A DNA stretch of 64,000 nucleotides from Marisa cornuarietis (GCA_004794655.1 SMMW01000622.1:13991157-14055156); one strand, 5' to 3'; counted from the stretch's first letter, positions 12,310 to 26,861 are shown. Notes: generated from the letters alone by a model not told the origin. Translations and numbers: made by a program.

Positions 12310-15300
12310 GTGAAGGGCAGCAAGAAAAAAGGATGTTAGATATAAAGATTTTAACAGTCTTATCGACACCCACCTCATTTTTGCTTCCCTTGACAGAATC
12401 TTTACTGTCTTTGGCCTGTCGGTCCCCACAGTGGTTTGCATCTCTGCTGTTGCCAATCTGATGTCGCTCAGTGATGTTGTGAGAACTTTGGCATAAAGAA
12501 AGAACATTTTAGTCCTCTCTGTAACAACAGTTTTTGAATGACAGCTTTCTGTGCATAATTAAATAAATAAACATACATCTATGCACGATCTTCTATACTT
12601 TTCAGCTCTTGATCCCTGAAGTCATGATGAACAGATTCTTACCGACTGCCACTAGTCCTTAGAGCACTATGTAAGCGCGAAGACATGGCCAGGGTAAGCG
12701 ACTCCAGCAAGGTTACAAGTAATAGTACAGAGCAAATCGCCTCCCTTCCTTAGATGTCATCCCCTCGGTCCCCCAAACCATGAACATGTCCTGTCAATAA
12801 ATAAACAGATTAATTAAATTAACATCTGCAGCATGCTTTGTAATGTGCAGGGCAAAAATAGAGGAAACAGAAGTCAATCTCCTTTAGTTCTTGTATTGAT
12901 TCTTCATTTGCACTTCAAATCAAACAGAATACTATGAGCTCACTTGCCAGAAGTGCAGTGTTTGGCATATTTTTCATTTAAACAAGAAAGTCTGGAATGC
13001 CACTTTGTTGTTATCACATAATTTAAATTCAGTACAAGGTGAGCAGGTTTTCAATGAAGCAGTATATTACAAAGTACTAAGAAAACAAAATTCTCTATAC
13101 TCGTATGAATGCTTGTGAAATTCATATACACATTTCCTCAATTCTGATCTACTATGCATGCAATGGTTCAAATGAATACTCATCACACAGTTCCTGTAAA
13201 TATGTTTGTGAAATACACACTGAGCACACCTGAGAATGAGGTGATACAGCCTAGAATGCTTGCACATGCTCTCTCACACACAAACACGCATGCATTTCAG
13301 TGAGAGTGCCAGTTAATTGATGCATAATTGCACATGAGTACAAAAGGACAAGTAAAATAGCAAGGTTTGCCTAGCATAAAAGAACTCACTAAAAAATGAG
13401 CGATTGTTCAACTGTGAACTGCATGACCATTAGCATGAATAATTATGTCAAAGACTAAGCAGTGAAACAGATTACATGATCCTAGTTACCCTCCCTCTTT
13501 TATCTTTCAGTCTTAGCAAACAGACTCACCTCATATATTCAAGTTTATTAACATCAATAAAACATAGAATTTTATTTTACTTAGCAGCAGATAACAATTA
13601 AAAACATGTTTCAATATGGTTTATGGTTTTGCTTTGTAGATTATCTAGTGTCACCCAACAGTTATATCATAATAGCAGCATGTTTGTATCACGTATATAT
13701 AAAGAACAAAATTTAGTCATTCATTACTAATCTAAAAAATCTCTGCTGTTTAAAATGTTTATCATGCTTGTCTGCACATAATTTACTTTCTGTGCTGTTA
13801 GCAGTACATTTTACATTAAAATAATAAAAAATCACATATTTTGTTGTAAATTAACACAAATGGTTCACTAAGCAGAAAACTTAGTAGACTAAGCCTGAGG
13901 TGTTTCATTTCTGTTTGCACATAAATATGCGCATATGCATGTATTTGTGCACATATATGCATAGACCATAGATAATTGTGCATATATAAATGCTGTATAT
14001 ATGTAAATAAATATGTAATTTGTATATCTCATCACAAGTAAAAATTTTGTACTTATATCACATTCTATTGCAACATATTATTTTTCATAACCACTGCAAT
14101 AAAGAGCTAGTAACTTATTTTAAGGAGATTTTTATAACAATTCTGTGCTTTTCTTATTCTCATTTAACATCCCCAATCAACTGAGTCCTAATGACATGGG
14201 TGAAATACTCTGGTTTCTGCAGGGCTGCTCATAAAACTTTCTGAACCTGGAGTTGATAAAATTGTTATTAACTGATAAAATCAATATAATTTTTTTTTGT
14301 TTCAAGAAACGTGTACTTTGTCAATGACACACATGATTCTACATCATTTATTTTAGTCAAAATATCTCTTAAAGTGACTTCAGGCTAGACATGCATATTG
14401 TTAGTAGCATGAGTAACAGCAGTGCGTGACTTTTGACTGCAGTGATGTTCTCTGTTGTAGTTGCAAATTAAATATTCTGTATGTTGGTACTGCGCCTACA
14501 GAAAGTGTCTAACATAAAAGCACAGTGCATAAAACACACTAGAAAAAAATGTTATCAAGAAGCAACAGAATTAACTTATCATATTATGACATACGATCAT
14601 GATTATTCTTGGTCAACTTTAACTTTATTGTCGCATAAAATTCACCCCTGATTCTGCATGTCATTCAGCATCGTCTGCTACATTCTAACAATGAACCCAG
14701 CGCACTCCATTCTAATGCGCATCGGATGCAAGAGACAAAGGAAAATCGAAGCATTTCCACAGCAAATTCGTCTTTGTATTTTTACGAAATTCCACCAGAC
14801 AGGCGCACACAAGGCAAAAAGAAAAAATCAATAATGTGCAGCCATAGCATAAAACAAACAGCGAAGCACAACATGCACTTCCGCTCGTCTGTACTTTTTG
14901 AGGTCAGCAAAACACCTTTCTCACCCATGGGGAGAGAAAAACGAAGCTTCGATAAGAGTTTAAAATGTAACAACTTACTTCCTTGTTTTCTGCCATCTTC
15001 ATCTATCGTGAAAGCAATCAGCGGAGGTCTGCAGCCTTGATACCATGAGTTGCTTCTGCTCTGGAATTTATTTAAAGACCACGAGTTGTCTTTTCTCTGC
15101 AATTTTATCGAAAGCAGACTGAATGGGAAGACACCAGTTTGGGAACTGTTGCACATAGCTTGTTGCCGTTTACAAAAAAATCTGATGGTTTTAAACTTAG
15201 AATGAAACAATATTAAACAACTTTTTATAGTGTTTTGTTTACTACGTTTCATATATAAAATATATATAGAGAGAGTTTTCTTACTACGCCACTCGACTTC

Positions 15301-16310
15301 AGTAGGCTTGTGACAGTTGTTGTGTAGATGAGCTGTTATTGTACTTTATATGTTGTTGTCCATCTTTGTTACGGCTGTGTTCGGTGGTTTAGTAATTGCT
15401 GGACTGTGTGGATGTAATTTGCTTATTGCTGCTTATAATTAAACGTAGGGGCAGTCTTGTATAAAATATCCCTAGGCTTGGAGACGTCAGGAGAATTTTT
15501 GTTATAAATTTTAAATATTTATAGAGTTATGTGAAAAACGACGAAATTATGGGAAACCCACGCAGTTGCTCTCTAAGTTCAAATTTTTCTGCATCGCAGA
15601 ATATATGTACTCTTTAATGAATGAAACTTTTTTATTGACTGTTATGTTAACATTCACATGCTACTCATTTGTCAAATAAATAAAAGCTATAGAAATCATG
15701 GAAAACTTTATGAAGCCAATTTATTCCTCGCATGTTTTTACAGAATTTGTTGTGTGCTGTGCAACTGGTGAAACATGGTATTTGAATGGGACAAATTCAC
15801 AAAGATCCTTTATTAAGTTTGATAAATGCTGCATGCAACATAAATGATTTTTTCATGTTAAGTTTTTCAAGTGGGAATCCAGAAAAAAATCGTTATATCC
15901 GCTTTTTTAAGTGTAGGTGAACCTTATGCCCAGTATTTTACTCAGTGTGGTTCTATCTGCCTGTTCTTTTTGTTACAGAATAATGACTTCCAAACGTTGC
16001 TATAATTTTTACATCTCAGCTATCATTGTGTAGCTAGGCAGGCTGTGACATTCTTGGTTAAAAATGTATCCTATTGGTTTAAGATTATGCTTTTATTTTT
16101 CCTTTAGTGATAGCTATACTTCTTCCTTACCAATGACCTGGAGGCTTTTAAAATGTTTTGAATGCAAGGACACAATATAAATGCAAACTAATGCATCCCA
16201 ATCTGACAATGATCAAAACAGTATAGTAGGCTATCAATAACAAAGAATATCAATGTGCATTTACTGACCTCCAGTACAATCTTTATGTACACTTTTGTTT
16301 GGGTGGGGGA
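12310..16310. other. Gene-free AT-rich stretch
   Basis: No supported exon. On the minus strand a short ATG-led segment ends at GAAGTAAGTT near 14980, which could be a tiny first exon, but nothing downstream continues it. The rest is AT-rich with many short TA and CA runs. Confidence 0.45.
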
Positions 16311-16316
16311 CAGATA

Positions 16317-16530
16317 GCCTAGTAGTTTTAGCACAACAGTGTACAACTAGAAGGCAGGCCATCTAGTGGAATGGGCATCTGACTCATTTGACGGTTGGAA
16401 AATGTGTTGCATCAAAGGGAGAGGATATGGGCACCACCCTAATAAAGGCTGACTCCCAAAGAGCTTTAATTAACATCTCACTCCCCTATGGCCACAAGGT
16501 CATGGGACAACCTTTACTCTTTTAAAACCT
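16317..16530 (+). repeat. SINE-like repeat fragment
   Basis: Blocks GGCACCACCCTAA, AAAGGCTGAC, AACATCTCACTCCCCTA and GGACAACCTTTAC resemble in order the sequence at 41172-41275. The head, TAGCCTAGTAGTTTTAGCAC, looks like a decayed tRNA-type A box. Likely a tRNA-derived SINE with its 3' tail. Confidence 0.5.
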
Positions 16531-18468
16531 TTTTTTTCTAATTTAAGGCATGCGTATATATGAACTAACTAAACATAAGTTCTTCCCATGTAGCTGGTGC
16601 TGATGTTCACATCTGTTAACATTATATTGCTGGGGTTTGTAGGTATTGATGTGATGGCCCTTGCACCATGCAGATTTATCCCATTGTATGGCCATTTCAC
16701 GCTTGACTGTGTTTGAAAGACTATGCATATGATTACAGAAGGCGTATGCGTTTCTTTCATTGATTGATTTTCTCACTATTGCCTTGTTCCTTTGCTGATA
16801 AATTGCAGTTAATCTTAGACAACTGCAGCTTCCGTGCGAGGGCATTAACAAGTGATCGTATAAGCAAAAAAGTAGAAGAAATTCACGTGTCTTAAAACAG
16901 CTAAATGTTCACTGAGAAATGAAGGTTATGTCAAATCGACTGGATTGCAAACTTCAAAGTATTGATCAATATGAATTGTTTAAAAATTTCTTTTCGTGCA
17001 ATTTGTTTCGAATCCAAAATGTTAATACGTTCGTCGTCATATGGTCAGATTCTTAAATTGTTAAATAAGAAGCATGCAGACGACTTCTAGAGTTTACGAT
17101 TGACTGATACTGTTAAAATATAGACATGATACTCTGGGAGCTTAGAGCTGAGTGACATCTTTACATGAATGATGTTCCACTTCTAACAAAAACAAGATGG
17201 TAAGTCAACTATTTTTATATTCACACTTTGTTTTAAATAGGGTATTTGCTTCAGGGGAAGTGTGGCCTGACGATGCGCCAAGATGCCGGATGTGCTGCAT
17301 GACACAGACGAGCAAATTATTGAAGGGCTTTAGGCTTCATCTCAACGATAGACAGGTTTGGACGCTTCCATGTGGGTGAAGTTTCTGGCTCCAGTCTTCA
17401 GTGCTGAAGCAGCATTACAAAAATAAAACACACCTTCCAATTTATTAGCCCTGAACGATCTCTTCGAAATCAGTCTAACAGCACTACCTGCTTCTACTCT
17501 TTGTTTTATTGTGTAGCGTACATTTATTACAAACCAAACTGAACCGTCTATTTAGGGATCCTCGTTAAAAAAAATTTAGGTGAACGAGATGCTGGGACTG
17601 AATTTTAAAAAGCCAACACACTGTTTAGCACAACATCGGTTTCTAATAAAATATGGTAGTAAACTGTATATAAAACAGCTAAAAATCTAAATGAACTGTC
17701 AAGGTGGAAAGTCTTACATGATGCACAGTCAATTTGCACAGCAGGAGCAGGACTGACATATGCTAGTCCGGTGAAATACCAAATCAAACATTCATTTAAA
17801 ATATTCAGGTTTCATGCTGTTCAAAAACTGGTTGATGAATAGACAGCATTGAGAGGACATTTATACAGTGATGTGACCATAGTAAACATTAAGGTAATCT
17901 AAAAACAGTTTTTACACACACACATACACACACACATCCCCCTTCCCCAACACTCCATTCTCATTGAGAGAAAGGAGGAGGCAGACAGCAAGAAAATGAA
18001 CTGGTACTCACATTGAAATATATTTATAAATGAAAATGTCTGTTTCATAATTTAAAGATTTTTATACACAGAAACATCTGTTTTATAAAGGATATTTATA
18101 AACGAATATGAATATTTCATGTTTTTTGTCATTTTCGTCCTCATTCTTTTCTCCACTCTTTCATTCTTATATATTTTTCATGATTATGGTTAAGATATAT
18201 AACACTCAGTTTTGTTGGGGTTTTTTGATGCATAAGTTTCATGTGTTTTCCTTTAATTTGTTACATACAAATATACATACAAACTAATGGTCCTTTTTAA
18301 ATTTTGCTATTCTGTTTCCATAGAAGCCAAGTAAAATTATAGTACATATATAAGAGCCATTTTTCATCTAATTTATGTAGTCTTTCAGCTGATAAGATTG
18401 TATTATTCTTGTTGTTTGCCTCATTCATTGCTACTGCTTCTTCATTTTTTTTTTTTTTAATCTTCTCT
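16531..18468. other. Gene-free AT-rich stretch
   Basis: No supported exon on either strand. Open frames of 60-100 codons near 16540-16850 and 17197-17379 show no recognisable domain and lack convincing paired splice sites. A CA-rich run lies at 17911-17937. Confidence 0.45.
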
Positions 18469-18476
18469 ACTTAGAG

Positions 18477-18671
18477 CAGTGGTTTTCAAACTTTTCCAGA
18501 TGATTACCACTTTTGAAAATCCAAATTGACCGAGTACCACCTCCCAACCTTACATACAGCCCCCGTAAAATATATATACACATTCTTTTATTTTGGCGCT
18601 TGGTGCTCCCGTACCCTCCATCATAACTTCATGTACCAGTAGTGGTACGCGTACCAGTTTGAAAACCTCTG
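18477..18671. mobile_element. hAT-type MITE with 8-bp target duplication
   Basis: The element begins CAGTGGTTTTCAAACT and ends AGTTTGAAAACCTCTG, giving inverted termini of about 16 bp with one mismatch. It is flanked directly by ACTTAGAG at 18469-18476 and again at 18672-18679, an 8-bp target-site duplication. Termini of the form CAGNGGTTNTCAAACT and 8-bp duplications are hallmarks of the hAT superfamily (Charlie-like). At 195 bp it has no transposase and would have depended on a related autonomous element. The intact duplication suggests no rearrangement since insertion. Open frames through it are not genes. Confidence 0.93.
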
Positions 18672-18771
18672 ACTTAGAGTAGTCATCAATTTCTGTAGAG
18701 TTTGAGTACCGACAGCCTAAATGTACACTTTCTTTGAAGTCCATTTCTATTTTAAACATGTCTGTCAAGGT

Positions 18772-19085
18772 CTTTAATAATAATAATAATAATAATGCGA
18801 ACTTATAATGCGCAGAATCACGAATAAGATAGATTGCACTCTCTGCGCAGTACAATTTGATAGAAAGAAATATAACAACCAATAGACAGTGAGGTACACA
18901 TAGGGACACTGGACAACATAAAGATGAGGTACAAGTCAGAAATAGTACTTTGTAAAAAGATATGTTTTAAGAGAGCGTTTGAATGCAGCCTTGGAGGCTG
19001 AGTGGCGAACGTGATGTGGTAGAGAGTTCCAAACTGCTTTACGTTTTCGTTTAATGCAGAAATCCCAGATTACATTGGCCTGCTG
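18772..19085 (-). mobile_element. CR1/L2-like LINE 3' end (truncated)
   Basis: The minus strand from about 19078 to the stop complement at 18936-18938 reads KRKRKAVWNSLPHHVRHS, then KAAFKRSLKTYLFTKYYF and a stop. This is the typical C-terminus of CR1/L2-group LINE reverse transcriptase proteins (family form LWNSLPxxxR, then FKxxLKTYLF). The element ends in a 3' UTR and a (TTA)n tail read at 18772-18797. It is heavily 5'-truncated, with no reverse transcriptase catalytic motifs retained. It differs from the longer LINE at 39.5-41.2 kb, whose C-terminus reads FRKRLKTHLFI. Confidence 0.85.
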
Positions 19086-19089
19086 GATT

Positions 19090-22000
19090 TGGCCTGTATC
19101 TCAGTCTCCTGGTCAGAAGTATGACATAACCGTAACCACAGCAGATGTATCAAAAACAACCGTTTACTAGAGTTATGAAGGCTTCTCTGATCATAGAGTT
19201 TGAACTGTTTGCAATCCAACTCACCCAGCAGCACCTCCTCTTGCATACACACTGCGTGGTCTGCAAGCAATTAAATTTGGTGTCAAATTTTCTGGACCAG
19301 AAGCTGCGCCAACCTGCCCAGTGCAGTGATAATGAATTACCTGCCAACCATGGCATTTTCACGCATGTTTTCACCTGCAGGTTCTCCTGTCACCTGGGCC
19401 GGCCCAAGTCAAACAGTGTCGGTCCGTTTATGAGGACGGAGTGTTAGTGCAAGCCTTCACTTGAATAAAGATTCGTGATGCAAGTCGTAACGACGGAGGC
19501 CAAAGGGGTAAAAGGCGAAATGGTGTGTTATACAAATGCTAGGCTTTTAGCGCGAGGTTTTAACACAGGAAATAGCCGCAGATAGCTTTCTAAGGCAAAG
19601 GCAGAAAGACTGCACTTGCACCTTTGGGGATGCGGCGCACTGACGTGACTTCATTGATCACGTGACTTGCGGTCAGGAAGGCGTTTAGGAAACATTAACA
19701 AGCGAAAACAGCGCGGTTGGATGGATGGCTACGGCAAATGTCTGATTAAAACGAGTTTGGTTTATAGGGCGTCCTTTATCTTTTTGAATAAAAATCCCGT
19801 AAAGACGATAATAACGGTATACATGGTTTTATTCAGAGTAATGATAGGCTTGCTTCTGTGCGCGCTCACCCGTGTGTATACGTGTGTGTGTGCGCGCGTG
19901 CCTACAGTCGTGTTCATTTAGTTCATGGAGATGATTGAACTATCGAATGACTGCAAACCTGTTGGCGACCCACTTTATCGCGCCGTTGAAAGGTAGGAGA
20001 CACATGACCATTAGCGCGTTGTCATCAACCTATGCCAAGTTCTCAGACTGAAATAGGAGAGGGGAAAGAATGACAATCCCAGCAGTGAATAAATAATGAA
20101 TAGGACCTGTTCCGCTTAAGAAGGTCAAACACGGCGAAGCTGGCTAATCTTGTTTCTGGAAAGTGAGCGCCAGCAAGACAGTAGAGCTGTAGCTAAAGTT
20201 AACCAAAAGAACAAACGCAGCGCAGAAAAGGACACCAGGTAACAGCTTGTGAACTAACATATTATTAAGCTCTAATGAAAGACACTAATTTTCTGAAATA
20301 TTTTCTTTGCGGGTGGCAAAAGAATCGTTTAAATACAATCGTTTCTAAAACACCTGCTGACGATCACCTCAAAATACGCTACCTATTTGAAAACTAAGCT
20401 AGAGGCCACATGAGCAACCCTGATAACAAGTCGGGTACAAACCTCGTCTTCCTTGTCGCCTGCAGCATTCAAATCGGAAGATAAGATTCGTGATAATGCG
20501 CCAGAAAGGTGTTGAAATAGTAGAAATCATTTACGAACCAGAATCCTCGGTTACGCTGTACGTTCGTCGGTACTCAAAATTGTTCACATTTCTCATTCGA
20601 GAGTTACTTTAGACCAAGAGTATGTAGTCTGTGCAGACAGTCCTCAAACTCTCGCATGCTCTTCCCGAAAACGGAGTGAAGAAGACCGTTGAGCTGCTGA
20701 TAATACTTGTAAATGCCAGCGATCCAGCAAAGCTTTTTTTTATAAAAAAAACCTGACACAGATTGAAAAGTTAAAAAAAAAAACGGAAACTAGATGCTGC
20801 GCAGTGGAAGCCGCACAAACGGCAGCAGGATCTAACCGGAAGCCAGAGACCTTTGTTAACACAATAACAACCGCGAAAGTAGCAGTGGTTACAGTACGCT
20901 GTTTATATATATATATATCCTTCAGATCAGACATAAAGGTATAATCATTCTTATCATAGTCTAGGACAAAAATATTTCAATTGAACTTAGAACACCATTC
21001 TCAAACTGTAATCTCGTACTTCAGAAAAAAATCCTCATCTTTAATGAAGAAAAGTTTACGAAAAAGATTTTACAAAAAGAGCACAGGGAATATATATACG
21101 GAAATAGTCGACGTGTGCATTGTATCAGAGACCTTTAAAGTCTGCGAGTGGTGACACATTATCATCACCTGTCTCCGTAGTTCCAAGGAGAGGCTTTGGC
21201 ACATCAGTTCTTGGCTGCATGCTGATTACTTTCTTCCTTTTTCCGTGCATAAAGTAAGCGTTGGATCCCTTCACTTCCTGGAAATTTACAAGCACATTTA
21301 TATGTGGAAAGTAGATAGGAACATTTGTGCAAACGCCTTTAGGAAGTTAGAAGAGCCCGAAATAATCTTCGTTACGTCAAACCGGATTCCCGTGTGCCTT
21401 GTCTTCCATCCCGCAGAAACCAAGTAGGAATATTCTACTATCTTGACCTTCAACGAGTTCACATAATACTGGTAGAGTAAGAGGGGGTCTAGTTCCAGAA
21501 CGAGTTGGGGGTCAATTTAGGGGAGACAAGTATGACACGACCATACACGTAGCAGCACTGTAATAACACCACACGAGAACATAAAGATCACCATATCTCG
21601 TGGAATCGAGAACCAGGACACTAAACGGGTGTCCAGAATCGATGCGGGAAGTCACCTGGCCGTACATCGTCTTGCCTGCAAGGAATAGGTAGCTGACGAG
21701 CGCCTTAAACACCCGACATCGACATCGACTTGCACAGAAAGAGACTCCATATTAGAACAAGGACGTGTTTGTGTCATCAGCTCTCTACTCTAGGAACTGC
21801 TAGCGTCAAGGTCCATAGATTTAACATGGTTCTGCGCAGAGTTGCAAATTATTGATGTTTCAAGGCTTTATCTTGCGAACACTATAAGTTTAATTGCTCA
21901 TATTAATAAAAAATTAGTCCCTTGCCGTGCAACATTTTGTTTTCAAGTCTGTACAGACCATTCAAAGATAGTAATGCAAATATGCGACTGATCATTGAGT

Positions 22001-24069
22001 TGGGCAAGTCCGAAAGGTCTGACTTGATAATGCCATGTGTAGTAAATCTTTCGTTTTAATATTTGCTTTCTTTTAAATAATAAAATTTGTGGGTGTTCCG
22101 GAGTTCTCCTGCGTGCAAGTTTAGTTTAGATCCTAATTTTCGGTCACGTGAGATGCAAAGCTGCACGATTTATCGACTTGTATCATTTGATTTACATAAG
22201 GAAATTGAGCGGTGCATGTCTTGACAAAAGAAAAAAAAAGCGAAAGATTTTGGTGTATGCATGTATAAGGTCATATAAACATCCGAAAAAAACGTGCATT
22301 CTTTAGATCAGTTTAGTAACGCCTTGGGTTATTTTTCGCCCCTTTTCACCGATAGCATTGTGTAAGCGAAAGAATCGCTTTTGTTAGCCGTTTTTAAATA
22401 GTGTACATAGAATTCTCCTTGTGGTCTGAAAAGGTTATTCTTTCTCTCGGGTGCTCTCGCTCTTGAAAGTTTCGTGGTCTGAAAAGGCGATCACCTGTAG
22501 AGTGAATAGCAGATGCTAACTCAAGGATGTATAGAGAACTTTTGGACGTATGCTCTGAGGTGTCATAACTTCGCTTGTCATGACAGTTGCTGTTGACCCA
22601 CCCAGTGGAATACAGTACATTGGTAGGATCGCTGAGACCACAGATCGTAAATAATAGTATTTACCATCTTTGCTTAGCCTTCGAATTTGGCACGCTGTAC
22701 CGCAACAGTTTTCGTCGTTATCTCCCCGCAGGATCTGAATATCTCAATACGCCTTAGAGGCTGAAAGAATATAGAATATTGTATCTTGTTAGCTAGCGGT
22801 TCTTCCGTACAACTAGGGCGTGTAGCAGGAGAATTGAACTTGCTGATGGCGGTTGCATGCATATGTATGCGTGTATACTTGGGTGCGCCATCCCACGGGG
22901 CCTTGAGGGACTTTTCGTTCCACAGCTAACATCAGAGCTGCGTGGGACAATAACTTGCTGGACAGCTTCGTGATGGACTGTGGTCGCCTTCTGGTCATCA
23001 AAGCAGACTCCACCACGGAATTGGCACTGCGCTCTCAGCCAGCAATCCTTCTCGATCGCGCTTGATAATGTTTTGCTGCAGCTTCGGATGTGTAACCTGT
23101 TAATAATACATAAATGACATTACTATGGTGACGCCATCAACAACCGTTTTCAAGTAACAAAAATAATCGGTGTACTTCATTCTAGCAATCGTCACAAGAG
23201 AAAAAAACACGCGAGAAAAGAATGTACTTTAAAAAAAAAAAGCTGTTTACAACTCGCGTACTATGGTTATGTTTGTCCCTTGTGTCCTAGTTACAGGAAG
23301 TGGACCAATGGATCAAAATATCCTGGTTGCAGTCGTAAATGAAGTGTCACAGGCGGCGCAAGTTAATTCACGAAACATTTGTTATGCAGGACTGGCTGCT
23401 CTGTCCGCAATGCTTGTGTGTGTCTGTGCGCGTGCATGCATTCGTGTGTTTGTGTGAGTGAGTGAGGGGGGGGCATGTTTTACCGTTTTTTCTCAGACAC
23501 CTCAGGTGCGTCTTTGATAAACACATTCACGTTGATTGTGCAACAAGAATCCATTTAGAAACATCGCAGAAGCAGCGGTGGATAGTAAATTATCGTTATT
23601 TTGATAGTTATTACAAGAACTTGATTTTCACATGGCTATTATCTATCACCCCCGTTGTACATCATGTACATAGACAGCTGCTAAACAATTGATGAGACAG
23701 CTATCCTGTTAAATTCTCGAATGATACCACTTTGTTGACCTAGTTGCAGGGGCATAGGCAAGATCGCGGCAATGCCTTATCAAATTTTGTACATTGTTGT
23801 GACGAGAATACTTTTTGATTTAACACATTGATAAGACAAAAGAGACGAGCTTATACTTGAGGAAAATAAGGTACTGTTGTTCCCAATATGACATACAATA
23901 TATCTGTTTAGATTGATACGTAGGTACAGTTTTTGATTGCGGGCTTAAATGGGATGCAGACACTGAACACATTGGTTAACGTGTCAACAAAAAGAAATTG
24001 AAAAGTGTCTCAGTCAGCGCAACAATCTTGAGTCGTTTTTAGCAGTCATTTCTTGAAAGTCTGTCTTTC
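19090..24069. other. Gene-free stretch
   Basis: No exon with domain support. CAG followed by GTAACA near 20238 on the plus strand is one possible donor for an upstream untranslated exon of MGAT5, but nothing distinguishes it from chance. A short direct repeat, GTGGTCTGAAAAGG, occurs near 22420 and 22470. A (TA)n run lies at 20905-20920. Confidence 0.45.
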
Positions 24070-24510
24070 TGTCCATGGTAGGAATAGTTTGAACACAGTA
24101 CTGCACATATTTCTTTTTGTGATCAGCAAATTGTCAGAAATGCTTCCAGCATTTTTCCATACCAGAATATATACTAGCAGGAGAGTTTGTTTTACTGATT
24201 TCAGGCAAACGGTGTGCTGTGCCTGTATGCATTAGTAACATGTACTTGAAATCATTTGTGCCTTCTGCGGTCCAGATGCTCAGCTATAGATGAATTGTAG
24301 TGGGGTGTAATATTATAGGTGTGCCTTATAAATGGTTTTAAATATAAGAGTAGATGTTTTTGTGTTTTGGTGTGATGCACCATTTGCCTTATCCTTGTCT
24401 TGTAACTAGCACTTGTTTGTTTTCTTTCCGTTTTTCGTAACTGGGCGTAGTTCCCAAATAATAATTTCACATTGAGATCAATGAAGTTGGTTATTTGTCA
24501 CTTGGTCATT
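24070..24510 (+). repeat. Interspersed repeat R1, copy B
   Basis: Second member of the family described at 11849-12300, with the same orientation and order of conserved blocks, diverged by many substitutions and indels. It ends near ATTGAGATCAATGAAGTT, the likely 3' tail. Confidence 0.6.
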
Positions 24511-24784
24511 TAGTAGATCATATTAGCAAAATCTTAATGGCATTTCAGAGAACGTCACTAATCGAAAGTCAGTGCTGCGTACAGTGGGGCTGCAGTTAAG
24601 GGTTGTGTTTTTCAGAATGAGGAATTTAAGAATTTATTCTCCGTAAACGCAGTAGTGTTTCAAACAACACTTGCTGTGTCGCCAAGATGATAACATCTCG
24701 TCCTAATCGCAACAAACTAACATATCCCAAGGGACGAAAAAATTCTGTTTTATTGGCTTGGCAAAATACGCTTGTCATAAACTC

Positions 24785-24785
24785 C

Positions 24786-24841
<56 letters not shown>
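24785..24841. repeat. (CTGT)n microsatellite
   Basis: About 14 perfect CTGT units. Confidence 0.95.
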
Positions 24842-24843
<2 letters not shown>

Positions 24844-26614
24844 ACAGATATTACTTGGTTTTCTAATAATGATTTGTTATTGTTGGTGCTGGCGCTATAT
24901 CATGCTTACCCGCAAAATATAATGTTGCAGCCTAGGTTGTAGAGTAATTGTTATTCAGTTTCATCTAACAATTTACCTCACAGAGTGCACGATTCAATTA
25001 AACTGTACAAGTCCTCATGTGGGTTAGACATACTGTAAAAGTATACCGAGATAAACCGTAAGGGGCGAGTCTTTATGGCTGGGAGGTGTTCTATGAATGC
25101 CTTGTATGGTATATAGTCATTCGTTGCTTATCGACATTCTGAGAAGGGCGTCCGTTTGGTCGAGCATCATTAGTGCAAGCAGGGGTGGGAAGATTTGTGT
25201 GTTGAGGCGATCGCAATCTTTAGTGCCCAGCAACGACCACCTAAATCCCTGACACCACACTCATCGCATTCCTCATGTTTAGAAACTTGACTCTTATCCT
25301 GTCCCTGGTTTATGCAGAAATCTGATGCCACGCGTGTAGACTGAGACCAAGTTCAATATTTCACGGAAGTAAGTATGGCACTACATAGTCTAGGTCTTCT
25401 AGAGACTGAGAGATCCTGCTTCAGACTTTGCATTTTATTCAATGTCCGCCTACTTTTTGGGGCTTTCATAACACTGATTGGTTATTGTCCCTTTCCACTC
25501 ACCAGATTCCGACGAATTGGCATTCCACCAATAAATTAGCAAGAGTAAGCTTCATTATGAATATTTGGTTCCGGTGTGATTGGTGGTGGTGGGGGGGGGG
25601 CGCAACCCCTCTCGCTCTTCACATACTAATGTGTTCGATTAGGCTGGTACAGCTACCCGCACGGCATAGCTTGGGGAGCGTTTTGGCAGCGTATAGCTTC
25701 AAGACCAGAGATGTTTCACTTCGTCCTCTGAGCGGACTTGATGCTGGAACTTTGAACACGTAGTACATACACGAACCCTGACCTGCCCACTTGCTGAAAG
25801 GCATACGTATCGACCATGCCATCATCGATTTATTTCCTTAGAGCGCGGCATCGAGACTGCGGTAAAGGACGGAGCTGTAGGCATTCATAAGCATCACCGT
25901 AAATAGAGAAGCACGTCGTGGTGAACATTTAAAAGATGGGCAGAATCGCAGTAAGTAGATTTGGTGCTGACAAGCTAGGCTCGGCTATCTGGGCCGGCGT
26001 TCCATCCATGGAGCTTACATGCAGGGCACTTAGCGTCAGAGGGAAGTTAGAAACCGTCAGATCTGTTTGTTCAGCGTTTTTACAAGAGAGAGAGAGAATG
26101 TGTTTGTGTATGCCTGCGAGTGTGTGTGCGCACTCGCGCGCGCGCACCTGTGTGTATGCTTTTTTTCCGTGTTCTTGAAGGTGGGTGATTGAGTATGTGT
26201 ATGTATCCATTATACGTATAGTTGAAACGGGTTTTATTTTGGTGTGTGTGTGTGTGTGTGTGCGTTGATTAATATGCTTTCATTGTATTCACATTACGTT
26301 TCTTTGTGGAGGTTTTTTTTTTTTGGCCGGGATGTCCTGTTCTAGTCAAAATATTTTCTTGTATTGTTTTAAACTCAGAAAGCCGAGTGGTATTTAAGGC
26401 ACTGATCGTTGTATAACCTAAAAATTTAAGGTATCATGAAGTGGTTTTTATTTACAATTGTTTGCAGCATCCGTTCCATAAATACATCATTCGTTACTAA
26501 AACCATCTATCAGTGTACCTAATAGCTGTGCGTGCGTATCATTTCATAGGAAGACAACAGTGGGAGGGCACATCAGTGCAAAATCAACTCTTGGTTATTC
26601 TTTATATTTTTCAG
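24842..26614. other. Gene-free stretch upstream of MGAT5
   Basis: No coding exon seen. GT-rich microsatellites occur at 26095-26155 and 26240-26264. The stretch ends at the polypyrimidine tract and AG (26611-26614) that would form the acceptor of the first coding exon of MGAT5. Any promoter or 5' untranslated exon further upstream could not be located. Confidence 0.5.
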
Positions 26615-26693
26615 GAAACTGATCTGCCTTTGGCATTTCTAGAATTCCGCTTGGGAGTATGAGAAGCAACGTTTGGGCTATCTGTTCCCTGAC

Positions 26694-26861
26694 ATGGCAG
26701 CTGCAGGCCAACTGCACTGCTTCCATCTAGTGGGCAGGTCACTCTGGAGACGACTTCTATTGCTATTGGTGTTGTGCACATTTATCTGGAGCATCACTGT
26801 TATCAACGTGACTTTCATCTACTCAAACAATCGGCAACCAAAGGAAAGCGCTGTTTTGCAT
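26694..26861 (+). CDS. MGAT5: MGAT5 exon 1 (first coding exon)
   Basis: Encodes residues 1-56 with the Arg-flanked hydrophobic anchor LLLLLVLCTFIWSITVINV. The donor is CAT then GTGAGT, phase 0. The exon probably begins at 26615 after a TTTATATTTTTCAG acceptor, leaving 79 bp of 5' UTR that contain an overlapping upstream ATG at 26659. Confidence 0.9.
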